Positions 41,501 to 55,400 of a stretch of 64,000 nucleotides of DNA are shown here, one piece after another; position 1 is the stretch's first letter, and each line of letters starts with the position of its first letter. Source of the stretch: Nephromyces sp. MM_2019 (taxonomy: Eukaryota > Apicomplexa > Aconoidasida > Nephromycida). Where the stretch lies: contig JADHZB010001535.1 of assembly GCA_015657535.1 (NCBI GenBank), forward strand, positions 11,926-75,925. Reading direction: 5' to 3'. The notes under the pieces were generated by a model. That model was given only the letters and a program-made list of their open reading frames with translations. It had not been told where the DNA came from and did no database searches. A program made the position numbers and the translations under genes.

Positions 41501-43553
41501 TTGTAAACAACCAGAAGTCAAAAGGGAAGTTTTGATTTTTTTCATATATAAGTTCCCGCAGGGCCTTCTTTTTACTGTTTTTGCATAAATAGAAAAACTA
41601 AATAAAAATATAAAATCGAGAAATCCCTCCTACTAGAAAAACGATCCAGCTTGGGGAAAAATATACACACTTTTTATCATGAATCCAGAGACCCAAATTT
41701 TGTTCACAAATTATTATTCTTACTGCATTTAGATTTATAGAGCTAAAATCATTAAATCCAAACATCGAGTGCTCCGTGAAAACTGTCTTTATGCCGAGCG
41801 TCCTTGCATGAGCAAGCGATTCCACTGCCAGTATAGAGGTAAACTGAAGAATACCGGAAACTTCATAATTTTTCACTTTACACACAACAAAGGAGGCCTT
41901 TCATTAGATATGCACCGCTTAGCGCACAATATATATTGCCTTGCCAACAGGTATCTCTAAAAAAAAGCATCTAAAAAATGTGATTTTTTGAATTAATAAA
42001 GCTTTATTTCGCAGTTAAAGCGCTGGAATCCTTTAAAAGAGTAGCAACTTCAAATCAAAGATTCATTAAGCAAACTAATGAACATGCAAAAAATTAATGA
42101 GAACTATGGTAATAATCTATCCAAGCACTTAAAAAATCATGAGATCTTTGAAGCCAAAATTATATCTTAACTGAAAAAAGCCTTTGATGAGAGTAATATG
42201 ACGACCAGCTAGCCAGAAAAATTATATCACCTCCCTTAGCTGCCTCAGAAGCCATGGTGCAATGACTCAATTTTTTCAACGAATTCTCACATCAATTATT
42301 CAAACTGCAGCATAATTTGCCTTTAATAGCCTGCCCATTAGTTTATTGGCTTTAATAAGAACCAAGCCAGTTTTCTGTGTAATATACCTCAATTTAAGCC
42401 AATATCCACAAACTACTCACTTGGTGTCCATGGACAATATCAACCTTTTCACGAATGATAATCTGCCTGAACAATCCTAATGAAGTGATAAAACCTGGGG
42501 GAACCACCAAGCGATTGAAAGAATAGCGAGGCAGATAGTATACCTTCAGGCCGTTGTGCATATAGCGAATGCCATGGCGATTGTCGTAGAAATGGGTTAC
42601 TACGATTACCTTCAATCCTATTTAAAATATACAATGCATCATTTATTTTGTGCGCGCAGGAGATCTATCGGTTGCCATTAAAGATGAAGCAGTGAGAAAA
42701 AATGTCTGGGAGCAGAAGGTGCATAAGCATTAAAATATCCCTAACCTGCTGAGGTTTTCAATTGCAAAAAATCTCCTTATGAAAGGTATTTTTTAGTTGC
42801 TAAAATTTCATGCAAATCAAAACTAAACAGAACGGCGCAGCAGGAAGTTGGGACAGAAAAGCATGAAGGCATAATATTAATATTTTTGTAAGGGGAAGGT
42901 CAATAATGGATGAATAAAGTGAGAAAATTGATGTGAAAAAGTAAGGCTGTGAGCCAATTGCATATACTGATGAGACTAGAGCGTTTATCACTTCTAGTAG
43001 GGGTTTCGGTCAGGGTAGCATGTCCTTTGCTATTACGTAGAAAAAATTATCGCATCAAAGATACTCGCTATCGAGGGAATTCTAAATAGTTATCACCACA
43101 TATCCATGCTTGAAGCGAGATTCCAAGCGGAGCAGCCAGAAGTTAAAACTGATTAAAAGGAAATAAAAATACAGGTCTTCCTACTAATCAATGTTTCAGG
43201 TACAATCCAAGCTGAAATTTTCGGTAAGCTGAAGGTTATAAAAATATAAAATGCCTAATATACTATTTTATTGCAGTTAATTGGGCCATTTCCTCCTCCA
43301 CCTCATAAAAAATTTTGTGCGTATAACAATAGTAAATTCCCCAAAAATAAAACGCCGCTCATTAACGGGACAAAAAATACGCATTTAGCAAAAAATTCAA
43401 CGCATAGCTCCTATTCTTGCCTTTTCTGATAAGACTCTGGGATAGCTGGTATATGTGAGTTTCTGTGCCGCCAACCGAAGGATAGAAAAAGTCGCTAACC
43501 ATACAAATGCAGAGCTTTTTTCTGCCCTGTTCCTCGACATTCTCATGCCCCAT
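35598..43553 (-). CDS. PIGA: PIG-A, GlcNAc transferase catalytic subunit of GPI synthesis
   Basis: Nine phase-consistent minus-strand exons are 43553-43421, 42617-42421, 41843-41724, 40830-40708, 40412-40253, 39095-39018, 38655-38560, 37798-37743 and 37028-36908. Two likely C-terminal exons are about 35935-35818 and 35695-35598. Motifs follow the GT4-family PIG-A order: [130 protein letters not shown]. The protein is the catalytic subunit that transfers GlcNAc from UDP-GlcNAc to phosphatidylinositol at the ER, the first step of GPI-anchor synthesis. The usual SRL is CRL and TEAFC is TETFC. Exon 1 ends in a GC donor (AAAG/GCAAGA). One exon, expected to carry the W..VA.RTE..Y segment, was not located between 35.95 and 36.9 kb. 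The final exon encodes a membrane helix, as in the family. Confidence 0.93.
40082..40121. repeat. 40-bp perfect palindrome in a PIG-A intron
   Basis: The sequence TCAATACGCTATTAATATAT followed by its exact reverse complement forms a 40-base perfect palindrome with no spacer. It sits in the intron between the fifth and sixth PIG-A exons. The TA-rich centre would favour cruciform extrusion. Confidence 0.9.
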
Positions 43554-43732
43554 TTTATACTGCCAATAATTCTCTTAGGGGCTATTGCTTCCCACAAAAT
43601 TGGCACGATGGAAAAACGATCTGTAAGTATATTCTTGAAACGCTAATACTTGAGCATATCAAAAAATTTCGTGCATAGCGATATACAGAAATCATCTGAA
43701 AATAAAATAATAAGAAATTCGATAGCAAGCCG

Positions 43733-44673
43733 CTAGCCAGATTCAATTTTTGAACTAGAGAACGCGCTATCTGCCAGTTTCCCAGTTTGATACTCTTAAA
43801 AACCAAAGACAAACACATAATTTTTATGCCCACATTTTAATTTCTAATTACAGCAAATACATCCTCAGTATTGCTATTCCCATCATCAAAGTGATGCTGG
43901 TAATGGTAGCACAAAAAATATTATTGTACTACCGAATAGCAATTTCAATTTTTTCTAAACACAAGGTATTTTATATATTAAAACTCCTAAAAACGTCTCC
44001 AACATGCAAAAGCTGAGCTACTCACAAAAGCTTCCTCTTGTGAAACGGAAGTAACTTGTACCGCTGCAGTTAAATTCGTTTCTATAGTCATAAAATAAGC
44101 TTTCAAGTAGTAGCTTCAAATGGTATAACTCATGCGCGCGATTAACCGCAGCTTGCAAGATACCGCCAAGTGTAAGTTTCTGTAGTTTTAAAAGTAGTAG
44201 CAAAGTAAACACTAGTAGATTCAAATTGAGACTTTCACGCTTCACTATTTGGCCAGATTTCTTAAATCTATAAAAATAAGTTGTTTTACTGCAACTTTAC
44301 CTTGATAGAGACTTCTAGCGAGCAACAATGAGGAAGGTCCACGCAAAAGTCCATGTTCACCTCACATAACTCGCTCACATAAAAATATATTTCATGCCTC
44401 AAAGCTAAGCTTATATATATGAGAAAGGGTAGTTTTAATCGAGTCACATGAGGTAGTTACCTCGGAGAAAGTTTATCCAATAGATAGACCCTACATGTGA
44501 GCGTGCAACTGGTGCAACTCAAAACCTACTAACGGCTTATTTTCATTGAGAAAAAGTTGGGCAAGGAGTGATTGAATAAACTTCATCAAGTTCACTTGCT
44601 TTGATACTTTTTCTGACCAAAAATATTCGGAGAAGCAGAAAATTTTCACAAATGTTTTCAGCAGCTTACTCAT
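43733..44673 (-). CDS. Small unidentified protein (3 exons, 107 aa)
   Basis: Three minus-strand exons join in phase: 44673-44530 (ATG start, donor GTAGGT), 44179-44062 (acceptor CTACAG, donor GTACAA) and 43794-43733 (acceptor TTTTTAAG). The product starts MSKLLKTFVKIFCFSEYFWS, continues LAQLFLNENKPLKLTLGG and NRAHELYHLKLLLESLFYD, and ends SSSKIESG-stop. It is mostly helical, with no obvious signal peptide beyond the hydrophobic start. The stop lies about 180 bases upstream of the PIG-A start on the same strand. I do not recognise the family. The first exon may be longer, because a TTTTTGGTCAG acceptor-like site lies inside it. Confidence 0.45.
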
Positions 44674-46451
44674 TATGACTAGTTTTTTTTACTTTATATC
44701 TCTGTAATGAGTTAAAATATTTATGTCACACATATCGGCTTTCATGAATGTTCATCGAAAGCATAGTTATACAAAGAACCCAGAAAAAAGCTTATTTCTG
44801 GCGATACCAAAGCCAGCGTAAAATGTTTACTTCATGCAGCACATATTTGCCGCGGTATAAAACTACTAAAGCTCACTAGTACCTATTCTACTTTTTATAT
44901 TCTTCATGCAAGAAGGCACCTGTGAAAGTAGAGCATTCCATGGTAGAAAAAGTCAGTCCTGTCTTGAGTAAAGTTGGGCGCAGCGTGGAAGTTTTGCCTT
45001 CTTTGCATGTGGTACCAACATCCATAACTTCTATATTGTTGAGAATTTTAAAGAACCCTAAAATATTTTGCTTGAATCACACGTATTACAATACTTTCAA
45101 AATAATTAGTTTGTGTTATTTCAACATTCCATCAATAATTGACGGGACTGCTTCATCCAATTGAAAAATTTCATACGCTGCTATTCAAAAAATATCCTAG
45201 CATTTACTAGATTTTCATGGAGGGAAATAAGTGGACTTTTAAAGTATTATGATTTTTGCTCTTATACCGCACATACTACTGCACTTACAGCTGCCTTATT
45301 ATGTCACGAAACATTAAAAAGCGTATTTTTTGTCACCGGCTAGCGTAACCTCCAGATCCTACAAGCTTTCTTTTGAATCTAGTTAAATTAATTGCATTTT
45401 GATGCACAAAAAAAGTTTTGAATATAGGTGTTTAACCTATCATAACTAATTTACTAGCTTAGGTAAAGCGTCGAGTAAAAGAAGTGTTAAGAACACTATA
45501 AATTCTGAAGTAAGCTTACTATACTTTCGTAATTTCTTATCAATTTTAGTATTATTTTTAGTAAACTTTACCTACGATTTTTCTTTATTTATGCAACACA
45601 GTTCTTCCCGTTATTACGTCGCGAAGCATTCATGGAATAACGCTAGCTACCATTATAATCAATGAGATTATGCAGGTAAAAAGCGTAGTGCTTAAGGTCA
45701 TGTAATTGAGAAAAACTCATACTGGGTATAGAGCAAGGTTACTAATTCATGAAGAAAATGCCTTACAAGGCCATTCAAGTTTAAATCTGAATTTTGGTGA
45801 TAAGTGGTGTATCCCACCATACTTTATCGGACAACAGCCCAACTTTCCGTCGTCATAGTCTTTGTACCATAAGCTAGTGTTGCCTTACTATCCAATGATA
45901 CCTGCTATGCTCTTTTCAGCCTGATTAAACTCACGTTTTTGTAGCGCATGCGAAGATAATGCCTAGTAATGAGAATGTTTTCCTGCTTACTTTTGCGATT
46001 TTCTAACTCATCAAAATACAATGCTTAGTAAAGAGAACGATTTCCTACTTAAATTTACGTCTTTCTAACTCATCAAAAAACAATGCTTAGCAATCAAAAC
46101 CCTTTTTCCTACTGGTGGCTTAATATATATTGCCCTCGTTTCAGTACCTCTTCTTTCATCTGAAAAAAAATTAGAATAACTTGCGCTTCTACTCTAGCTT
46201 TCTCTTGGGAGTGCTGACGTATTTTCGCGGCAAAATACTAGTGTTGCTAGCCGCTTATAAAACACAAACTCATTGTTCCATGGTTTTCTGTAAACAGCTT
46301 CATCGCATGGAAAAGATTATATGTCCCACAAGGTATACTTCTGACTGGAGGTTTTTCTATTTTTATGTATTCTCAGTGTGTTCTTTTGTGTACCGCACGT
46401 ATCATTATGTAGCTTTGGGTTATCGCATTGGGAATGTTTCCACACTGAAGT
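44674..46451. other. Intergenic region with ambiguous exon candidates
   Basis: It separates a minus-strand gene from the plus-strand kinase gene and should hold both promoters. Candidate exons conflict by strand. At 44920-45015 the plus frame reads VKVEHSMVEKVSPVLSKVGR and the minus frame reads RRQNFHAAPNFTQDRTDFFY. At about 45603-45675 a plus-strand exon (LPVITSRSIHGITLATIII, NEIMQ) has a good acceptor and a GTAAAA donor. None could be chained into a gene. Confidence 0.3.
45958..46113 (+). repeat. 62-bp tandem repeat, about 2.5 units
   Basis: Units start AATGCYTAG at 45958, 46020 and 46082 and share TTTCCTRCTTA and TTTCTAACTCATCAAAA. The first two are full length and diverged; the third is truncated. 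The array lies 340-490 bases upstream of the kinase start codon. Confidence 0.85.
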
Positions 46452-49400
46452 ATGGAAGCAAGAGATACCTTGGAATCTCCCTTGGTTGATGACTCTCCTT
46501 ACCTGAAGAAAAGAAAACTTTCCCCGACGTTTACTGAAGGGGTGGTACCGGCGTATGGAGGAGCAGCACTAACTACTTCTATAAAGGCAGAAGCGAGCAT
46601 CAACCATGAAAGACAGGGAGCATCATCTTCAAATATTCCCGACGAACCTCAGGACATACCTAACCCCTGTCCTCAGCAAAGATACCGCATTCTGGACTCC
46701 TTTTTAGGTTTGCTCTGTGGTTTTTACTTTTCCAAAATATAATCACTCCCATTAAATAGTTTGCATATAACCCGGACTTGCTGTTTTCTGCAGGGTTCAT
46801 TTGATTTCACATTGCTTTTTCACTTGTTTAATGGTCATTAAACTGTAAAGTTCGACATCGTGACTTGTTGATTACCTTTTTTCTGATTATGCTTGTAATA
46901 ATATAGTATATTAAAATGCTTACGTTTTGTCATTGCAGTCTAAGCTATGTGACTGTATATAAAAGAGAATTTAGAGCGCTTGTATTCCTTCTGAAAATAT
47001 ATGCAAATAAAAGTATGCCTGCAGGAATATAGTCATGTGTTTACTCTGAACTATCTATGTTATTCCGTGCAGCTAGAGTGCGCTTAAAGCAGCCTTGCAA
47101 AAAATCTCAGGTGTATGCACGCCAATACAAACGATAACTTTTTGTATGAGCCTTAAATTTGCTGGAGGAATCTTTTTTAAGCGCCTAGCAACAGACTTTA
47201 TTGTGTATTTTTTGGAAATAATTGTGACATTAAGTTTAGTCTTTGAGAGTTATTGAGTTGATGAAGTTTTATGATGGTAGCAGCAGCATCAAACATTAAA
47301 GTGCCTGTAAAGACTAGTTTTCTGAAAACTTCAAAACTATGGGATTTTGAAGTTTTCTGTAATGATAAGCCCTGACGCTCAAATTTGAGCTATATAATTT
47401 TCTTCCTCTTTTCGTTAAGGGAAATGATTGCATATGCTGATAGCCCTATTATTAGATGATATGCTTCTGTTTTTAATTCCGAAGGCCGAAAATAACGTTA
47501 AATTAATAGAGGCTACAAAAAAAAGCTGTTATAAGTAGGCATGGAGTTTTATCACCGCAAAAAGTTTTGATATATATATATATCTCATATGGACCCTGAG
47601 TTATAGCAAATATTGCGGGAATACTATCAATAGCAAATAATAAATCTATAAGTGCTATAAATGAGGGAGTTTATGTTATGTTTGATTCATTTTTATGGAA
47701 AACTTGCCACATTCTACATCATCATCTGCATTAAAATATCTATAAATTTAAATCCTATTTCAAACCCCTAGTAGTACCACTAAAATTCATCATCTTCCCA
47801 CTCTGTTCCCTGTGATCAAAAGCACGATAGAGGGCTGTATTGGAGTGTTTGGTAATGTGCGATAGTTTTTGGTAGTGTGTGGTGGTATTTTGGAGTATGC
47901 TTTAGTATATGGTAGTGTTTGATACTGTGCTTTAGTATGCATTAGTGTGTGAGAGCGTGCAGCTTTCAGATTCCAGCTATGCCGATGAAAAAATCTTGCC
48001 TTCTCTGCCTAAAAAATACGGTCAACTAAAGCTCGCCGTACTTTCTTTTTTCTATTATCCGCTTCAGCGTGAGAAGTCTTACAAGCCACACTTCCATTCT
48101 TATAATCTCGCAATTTTAATGTTTCATTCCCTTTTAGGCGAAGGAACTTACGGAAAAGTTGTGAAGGCTACTGACCTGCGAGAAGGAAGGTTTGTATATA
48201 AGCATCTTTTTGAGCAGCTTGGGACTTATAGGCTTAAGCGGTCGCCTTTCTTGATTTTCAGCAATTAGATGTGACCATTTTTGTAGAAAAACACATTGAT
48301 TTTCCTTATTCACTTTTTTGATGATATTTTTTATTTACTCAGTACACATACTAAGAGCTATTTTACAATGTCTAATATAATGCCAATATCCTTTTCAAAG
48401 CATTTATTTGGTAATTTCAGCTCCACCAAAGTTATTGAAGAAGATTTTTTGAGTAAACAGATGTTTTTCTAATCGCAAATATTGTTTTTAGCATCTCTTT
48501 TTTTCCACTTATGGGCTCATTTTAGCTGGCTCTGTCGCTAAGAAACCTCTTTCATGCTTTTTTCCTGTTTTTTAACTTTGTAAAAGAATTATTTTTATGG
48601 TTTTTTCTTCAGCATTGAGAAAGCTTGCTCTTCCTCCTAGCCTGCCTTTTTTCACACTTTTTTATTTAGAAATTAGTCTGTTTTTATGGTGTATATATCA
48701 CAACTTCACCAAAAGTGAGGTAGTGATTCCTAATATTTCCACAGTTTTAGCGTAGATATTATGCATTGATTTCACTACTTTTTCTCTACATAATACTGGG
48801 CAATTTCTCCCGTTTTAATTCCTTCTAAGCTACAAATTTGTGAAATGATGGTAACAAAAGGCTACAAACAACATATTAAAATGATAATATGAAGCTCAAA
48901 AGACCCAACTATCTATGTTGATGCGAATCCTCTAGTTTGCCTTGGTCAGGCTTGCAACTCTTTGATTTCTCCATTCCTTGATTTTTATGGGTTTTTTTGT
49001 ATGGAGATATATACAAATATAGCGATAATACGTGCTGCCAAATAAACACTTAAGGCCCCTACTAAATTGTTATACTAAAACCGCTGAGAGGGCTTCATTT
49101 GGAGGTATATTATGGGCTTTTCACCTCCTCATCTGTGTGCGTTTTATCAGAGTAGTGGCTATCAAAAAAGTTCGGATTCTTGCTCCGGATAAGCTCAAGC
49201 TCAGAGGAAACTCTCTTTCTATTTCTGAGGTTGGAATGCACTTCACCACACTGAGAGAGATTAAGATCATGAGGGAAATTCTACATCCGAATATTATGGG
49301 GGTATGTTGCTTTTTTTCGTTCATTTCTAGTCTTTTGATCTCTATGTTTCCCCAAGCTTCATTAGATGAGATGTTTGGAGCAGATATTTCTGCCCTGTTT

Positions 49401-52400
49401 TAGATGTTACCTTGTAATTGCTCAAAGTAGCGAACTTTAGTAATTTCACCTGCTTGACTCTTCAAATATATTCCATCTGGTACGCGTGCACACACACACG
49501 CTTTTCATCTGTTTAATAGTTGTATGTTTGTACTCCTTCATATTGTGTTCAAAGAGGCTGATCAGATACTAATTTTTTGGTATTCATTGCTTTACTCCAT
49601 ACTTCCCTGCTTGTTTTTTATTCGAAAAGCGTGAGAGTTTTTGCCTTGCCTTTATATACGTTGATGTATGTAGCCATGTATACACTCTCGACTGTGTGAA
49701 AGCATGCATACTGTGTAAGGGAGTTTAATCCTCTTTCTTTATTGATGAATATACATCTGTAGTGGTCGCCGGATGGCCCCATGTTTTTTGAAAGGAAAAA
49801 AAGAGCGCACACAAGGGAAGGCTTGAAAGGAAATTCAAACTTTCATCCTTTTCTGGGGCTGCAAGTTTCTGGTTTTTTAATAGATACTCATGAAAAAAAT
49901 AGATGAAAATCATCGTCATCATTATTCTCTCTCTCTCCAAACGCAGAGTTTTCCATCTTTTTCCAGGTCTTGGATGTTTACATCCAGCAAGAGTATTTGA
50001 ATTTGGTTATGGAAGTGATGGAAACTGACCTTCGGAAGATCTTGCACCAAAAAATTCTGCTTACTGAGTCGCATATAAAGTGCGTATTGCATCAGATTTT
50101 GAGCGGTAAGTACATCACCCATGCACTCCATCTTCTTGTTTATTCGTGGAAGATTTCTTAAAAGGTGCGTGTGTAAATTTTTTCTCATGATGAATTTTAT
50201 GAAACGGGCTTTTTTATAGGGGAATTTTAGGAGATGCTTTGATAAGCTTTGCTTTTTGAACGTGCCATCTCACCAAGTTCTGTTTAAAGTGTGTTGTATA
50301 GGTGCCAAGACATGTCTTAGTCTAATTTCTTCTTTTTTCGGACGATGTATTTTGTGTTCTACATCACTTAAAAAGCTGGTAATTGTCTACTGAGTGCCAA
50401 ACACTTTAAACACACACACTTGTTGCTTTCAAATACCCGAAAAAACCTGGAAGCTGATTTTTTATTTTGAAGAATAACTTAAAGCCTCTGCAGTGTGTGC
50501 AAACTATATGAACAAGGAGCTAAAGTCTAGAGAGTGGTATACTACAGCATCAAGAAGATCAGCCGATTGGTGTTTTTTCATCGTTTTTAGGATTCTTATT
50601 AGCTATTACTATAAATTTTCCTTTGAGGATTTGATTTTTATCTTCAATTGGTAGTTTTTTGTGGTATAATTGGCGATACTTTGCAGTATTTATTGCTGGT
50701 GCTGAAATTTCTTCTGCTTTCTTTTAACGGAAGGAAAAATTAGGACCCAACTATGAGTGTGTGTGCTTTTAATTTATCCTATCATCATAAAATCCTCCCA
50801 AGCGAATCATTAAGGAATCCCTCTTTTTTACTTGTTGCTTCATGTGACTTTAAAAAAAAATTTTTAAAGTACGTTTTCCTGCTTAATGGATTTTCGATTT
50901 TTTTGTTTTTCTTGATGCACTCCGGTTTTTACTTGAGCCTAAGAAAAAGCATATATACACATGCACACACACACACGCACCAATTCACATTCAAATAAGC
51001 GCTTAAACACGCACACACAAAACGTACGCATCATATTTGGTTCTTCATAATGCTTTACCTTGCACACCAAATAGGTTTTTTAGTAATTTTTCGCTGTAGC
51101 AGATAAAGGCATCTCGCTTTATCTCCCTTAAAATTTCCTATCCTTTTATCTGTTTAAATTTTCTTTGATGGATTTCAAGGTCTAGCAGAGCTCCACAAAT
51201 GGAATTTTGTGCATAGAGATCTCTCTACAGCTAACGTATTCTTAAACAAAGCTGGAATCTGCAAGGTAGCAGATTTTGGGCTATCGAGATCAATAAATTT
51301 TTCTTTAGAGGCAACTTCCTACTATAAGAAAAGCCAGATACTATGGAACGATCAGCTGACAAACAAAGTCGTCACTTTGTGGTATAGGAGTCCAGAACTC
51401 CTTTTCGGAGCGAGGAGATATGGTGGGTGTGTGTGTGTGTTGTTTTTATGCATGTTGTGTGTGCATGTGTGTTTTGGTATGTTTTATTTTGCATCCTTCA
51501 AAAGAAGTAAAAAATGCTTGCAGCTTTTTCTTTTTCGTTCTTATTTCACTTTCTTGGTGCAACCTTTATGTTTTGTTTTGAAGCGAACTGAAGGCTTCTT
51601 ATGCATTTCCTTATTATTACCGACCACATGCTTCTGCTAGAGCTAATCGTAGCAAATATGTAATGTGAAGGATTTTCATCTTGACTATTTAGCTGAAGAT
51701 CTATGTTCAATATAAATTTTGGGAAAAATGATGCTGCTAGTTTTATTCGGAGTATATGTTATGTGCCAGCGCTGCTGAAAATTCTTCCCTATTGTGATGG
51801 AAAAAAGGAGTTTTTTCTTCATTTAGTGGTTTTTTCCTCTTCATTATACCAATGAAAATCTCTCTCGTTTCCAATTCCCTTGATAATTTTTTTGCGTTTT
51901 TTTCAATTGTTATAGAATTTTTATTTGCATTCAGTTTGAGAATACGTGCCTACCAGCATTAACAGTAAAATTTAAGACACCAAATTTATTTTTTTTAATT
52001 TCTTTCAATAAATGTGTGAAACTCCCAGTTAATTCCTCCTTATATTTTTTGTAATGTCACTAGATGCTTCAGTCGAGTGCCTTTGCTGTTAAACTGTGAG
52101 TTAAGCTTTTTTTTGCGATGCAGGCCAAGCCATTGACATGTGGAGTGTGGGTTGTATATTCGGGGAACTTTTGAAGGGGTAGGTTAAATAATTTTGCTTT
52201 AATAACTTCGTTTCTTTATTGGAAACTTTGGTTAAGTTACTTAACATTTCGTGCATCCCCTTTTTTTTTGCATTCTATTTCACGAGTAGGGGGATTTCTT
52301 GAAATGCATAGAAATCCTTGTTTTTGTGTAGTCGTGCTTTTCTTTGTGGTATTTACTCCATTTAAGATGATTTTTCTTGTGTTAAAGAGAGCGAAACAAA

Positions 52401-55400
52401 ATTTTCAGTGCTGCCTTCTCATTGAAGTTCGTTTCGCTTTACTCTCTCCTTTATCTTGTCAAAGTGTTTATCATTTAAACTTGTTTTAATGTGTGTTGCC
52501 TTTATCAGGGCCCCTTTATTTCCAGGGCAAAACGAAATCGATCAAGTAATTTCTCCTTCTTTTTGTACATCTCAGCTCATTAAATGATAGACTATAAACA
52601 TTAAGGCCTATAGCTTTCCTTTTCCTTGGAAACACCTCAGTTTAAGCTTTTAATCTCTATTTTCATTCTGCTTATGTTGGAGCCAATGCTAGCTCTTTTT
52701 TTTTAACCCTGCTGCCGTGCTTATCTAATACCCTAGAAGAAAAAACCCTCAGAATATTATTTTCATCCATCAAAAAATCACGCATAATCAAAGTATCTCG
52801 GTCGATTCTTACAGAGGGCCTAATGGCTTTTTTAGGGATCTTCATGATTTATTCAGAGTCATTATTCGCTTGAAAGTGTTGGTGCAGAAGCAGTGATTCT
52901 CTTGAAAATATCCCGAAGCAGTCGTTGGGATATTTTCTAACTAGTTGCACTTAATCTACTTTGGGGGTTTAAGCTTGTTTATAGAGATTTTATAGCTTAA
53001 TCTTAGGGTTAAAATAGAAAAATGAAACTTGAAAGAAGAGTGTATACTAAAAAACCCCAAAGCAATGAATTCTCGAAGCAGATCCTATACTAGTCTTTTT
53101 CCCATAAATTTTTCACACCGTATTCAAAGCTGTATTGCTCAAATTTTGATGATAATTTCCCAAAATGTTGTTCTCTATATGCTGCTCTGGAATTTCTGTA
53201 TCTTGTCAGCATAGAGCTTTTTGGTGTTCTCATTGTTTAATTTGCTTTCTCGAGCTTTAAGCTTTATATGCTAGGCTACACATTCAAGTAATCTTTGAAT
53301 TTAATGCGTATTATTCTGATATTTTTCAATTTTTTTGAATAAAATTTTAAACAGCAATCCCCTACCGGCAACCCTTAAAGTATAAAGTTTATTGAATTTT
53401 TTTTTAAAGTATAAAAATAGCTAAGCTATGTGAAAGGTACAGATCTTGGGACTACAAATTCGTAGATCTCTGTCTTTTAAGGTATTTTTTCTTTGGAATA
53501 ATTTTGCAAACTTTAAATTAGGGCGTATGAAAAAGAGCAGTAGAATTGAATTAGATAACTTCATGTTAAGAAATTCGAGTAGAAATTGTAGTGTATTAAA
53601 TCGAGGTAGAGATGAAGATTTTACGCGTAATTCAGAGAAAGAAATTTAGACCATCACTTAATTTTCAGCTAAAAATGCTGTTTAAAAAGCCTTGATCATT
53701 TAACAGCATTTTAGCTCTAAAATTTTCCTTTATTAAGTCAATTTTATTCAGAAATATTAGCTATTATTTAACATCTTTGTAGATTCTGCCAAGCCTTTTG
53801 TACCTTTGAAGGGGATGATTGAAAAATTGTATTTAAAAGCAGAGAATGTGTAAAAAATGAGCAAGAAATTGGTTCTGTTTTGTGATTTAAATGCTACTGG
53901 CTCCTGTCATATATCTGTTTTAGCCGAAAATCTGCAATGAGTAGGGGGATATGCATTCTCAGCTATTTTTAATTGTTTTTCTTCCTAGGAGCATGTTTTT
54001 ATCTCTAGTTTTTGTTGTATTTGCATATTTCACTCTCCGTGTGTTTTGCTGCTTGTTTGGTGAACTTTAGGATATATTTTTATGTTAGAGCTTGCTTGTA
54101 TGTCGCTTCTAAAGTGTGGTCTTCATTTTCTGAAGGAAAAGAGGGGGGAAGAGGAGGGTAAGAGCTGCCTTCATAGAGTGTTAGTTGCAATGTGCTTATT
54201 AACTCTCATGTTTGCTCACGTAAGCTAATTATCCTTAATTTTCTTGTGAATGAAATACAGCTTTCAAGAATATTTGCAGTGTGTGGAACACCTTCTTCTA
54301 CGAATTGGCCGGTGAGTACTCTAGTTTTTGTGAGGATATTATATGACTCACCTGATTTACTGCTGGATTTCTAGTTCAGCTTCAGCATAAAACACCGGCA
54401 GACTTGTGATTCGGACTTCTTTGCTAGTTTTTGGATTTAAGGCGTATACCACTTTGTACTGCTGCATCCTTACATGTGATTACGGGTCAAAAAGTGTTTG
54501 CAATGAGAGCAATATGTTTGAGAAATCAAGCAAGAGATAAGTTATTTATAAGGCAATAAAAAATATCTTTTCATGGATTAGAATTAGCTTTTTTAATTGC
54601 TTTTAATAAAAATTCGATTGCATCTTTTATATAATTAATATCATCCCGGTACTTACCAATGTATTTCAAAATATTTCAAGGTAGAAATGGGAAAAAATTT
54701 ATGTCTTCTATGCCTTCTATAGGATATATTTATTTGAGTAAAATAGCTGGAAAAATTTATGTTTTCTATTCTAATTAGAATTATCTTATATGATTTTTAT
54801 TTATAATATTTTCATTCTTTTGATGTTTTTTTCAAATTCTTTCGTAATAAATGGAAAACTTGGAATAGAACTTTTTATTTTACTTATAGAGCCAAACCAC
54901 AAACATTGTGTTATATTGTAATATTTATATTTTTTTAAGCTTTAAAAAAAAGCCATGCATTTAAGGTTCCATTTTCTGGCATATACTAGGATTTCTGGGT
55001 GGAAAAATGTATGCTCAGCTATAAATTTTGTATTGAATTTACGGAGCTAAGGAATATTTTGCTTTGAATCTGGCTTACTTTCTTTCCAAAAGAATGAAAT
55101 GTTTTTCTTTTTAAAAAGGTTTTTCGTATTTCATCTGATTCTCATATTCTAAAATTTATGATGATTTCCACACAGGGTTGTACCAACCTTCCTGCATACG
55201 TCCCCTTCACATTTAAGATTCGGCGAGAATTGAGTGAAGTTTTTCCAGGTGTCTACTATCCTTTGAAAAACTTCATACTAGTCGACTTAGTATATATATT
55301 TAAAATGGTTTATGTTTTATTCTTGGTCTACCGGTTGTTTACATGTGAAAAAAACTTCGTCTGCGGGCCGAGTTGCTTTTCTCGTTTTTTCCAGTGTATG

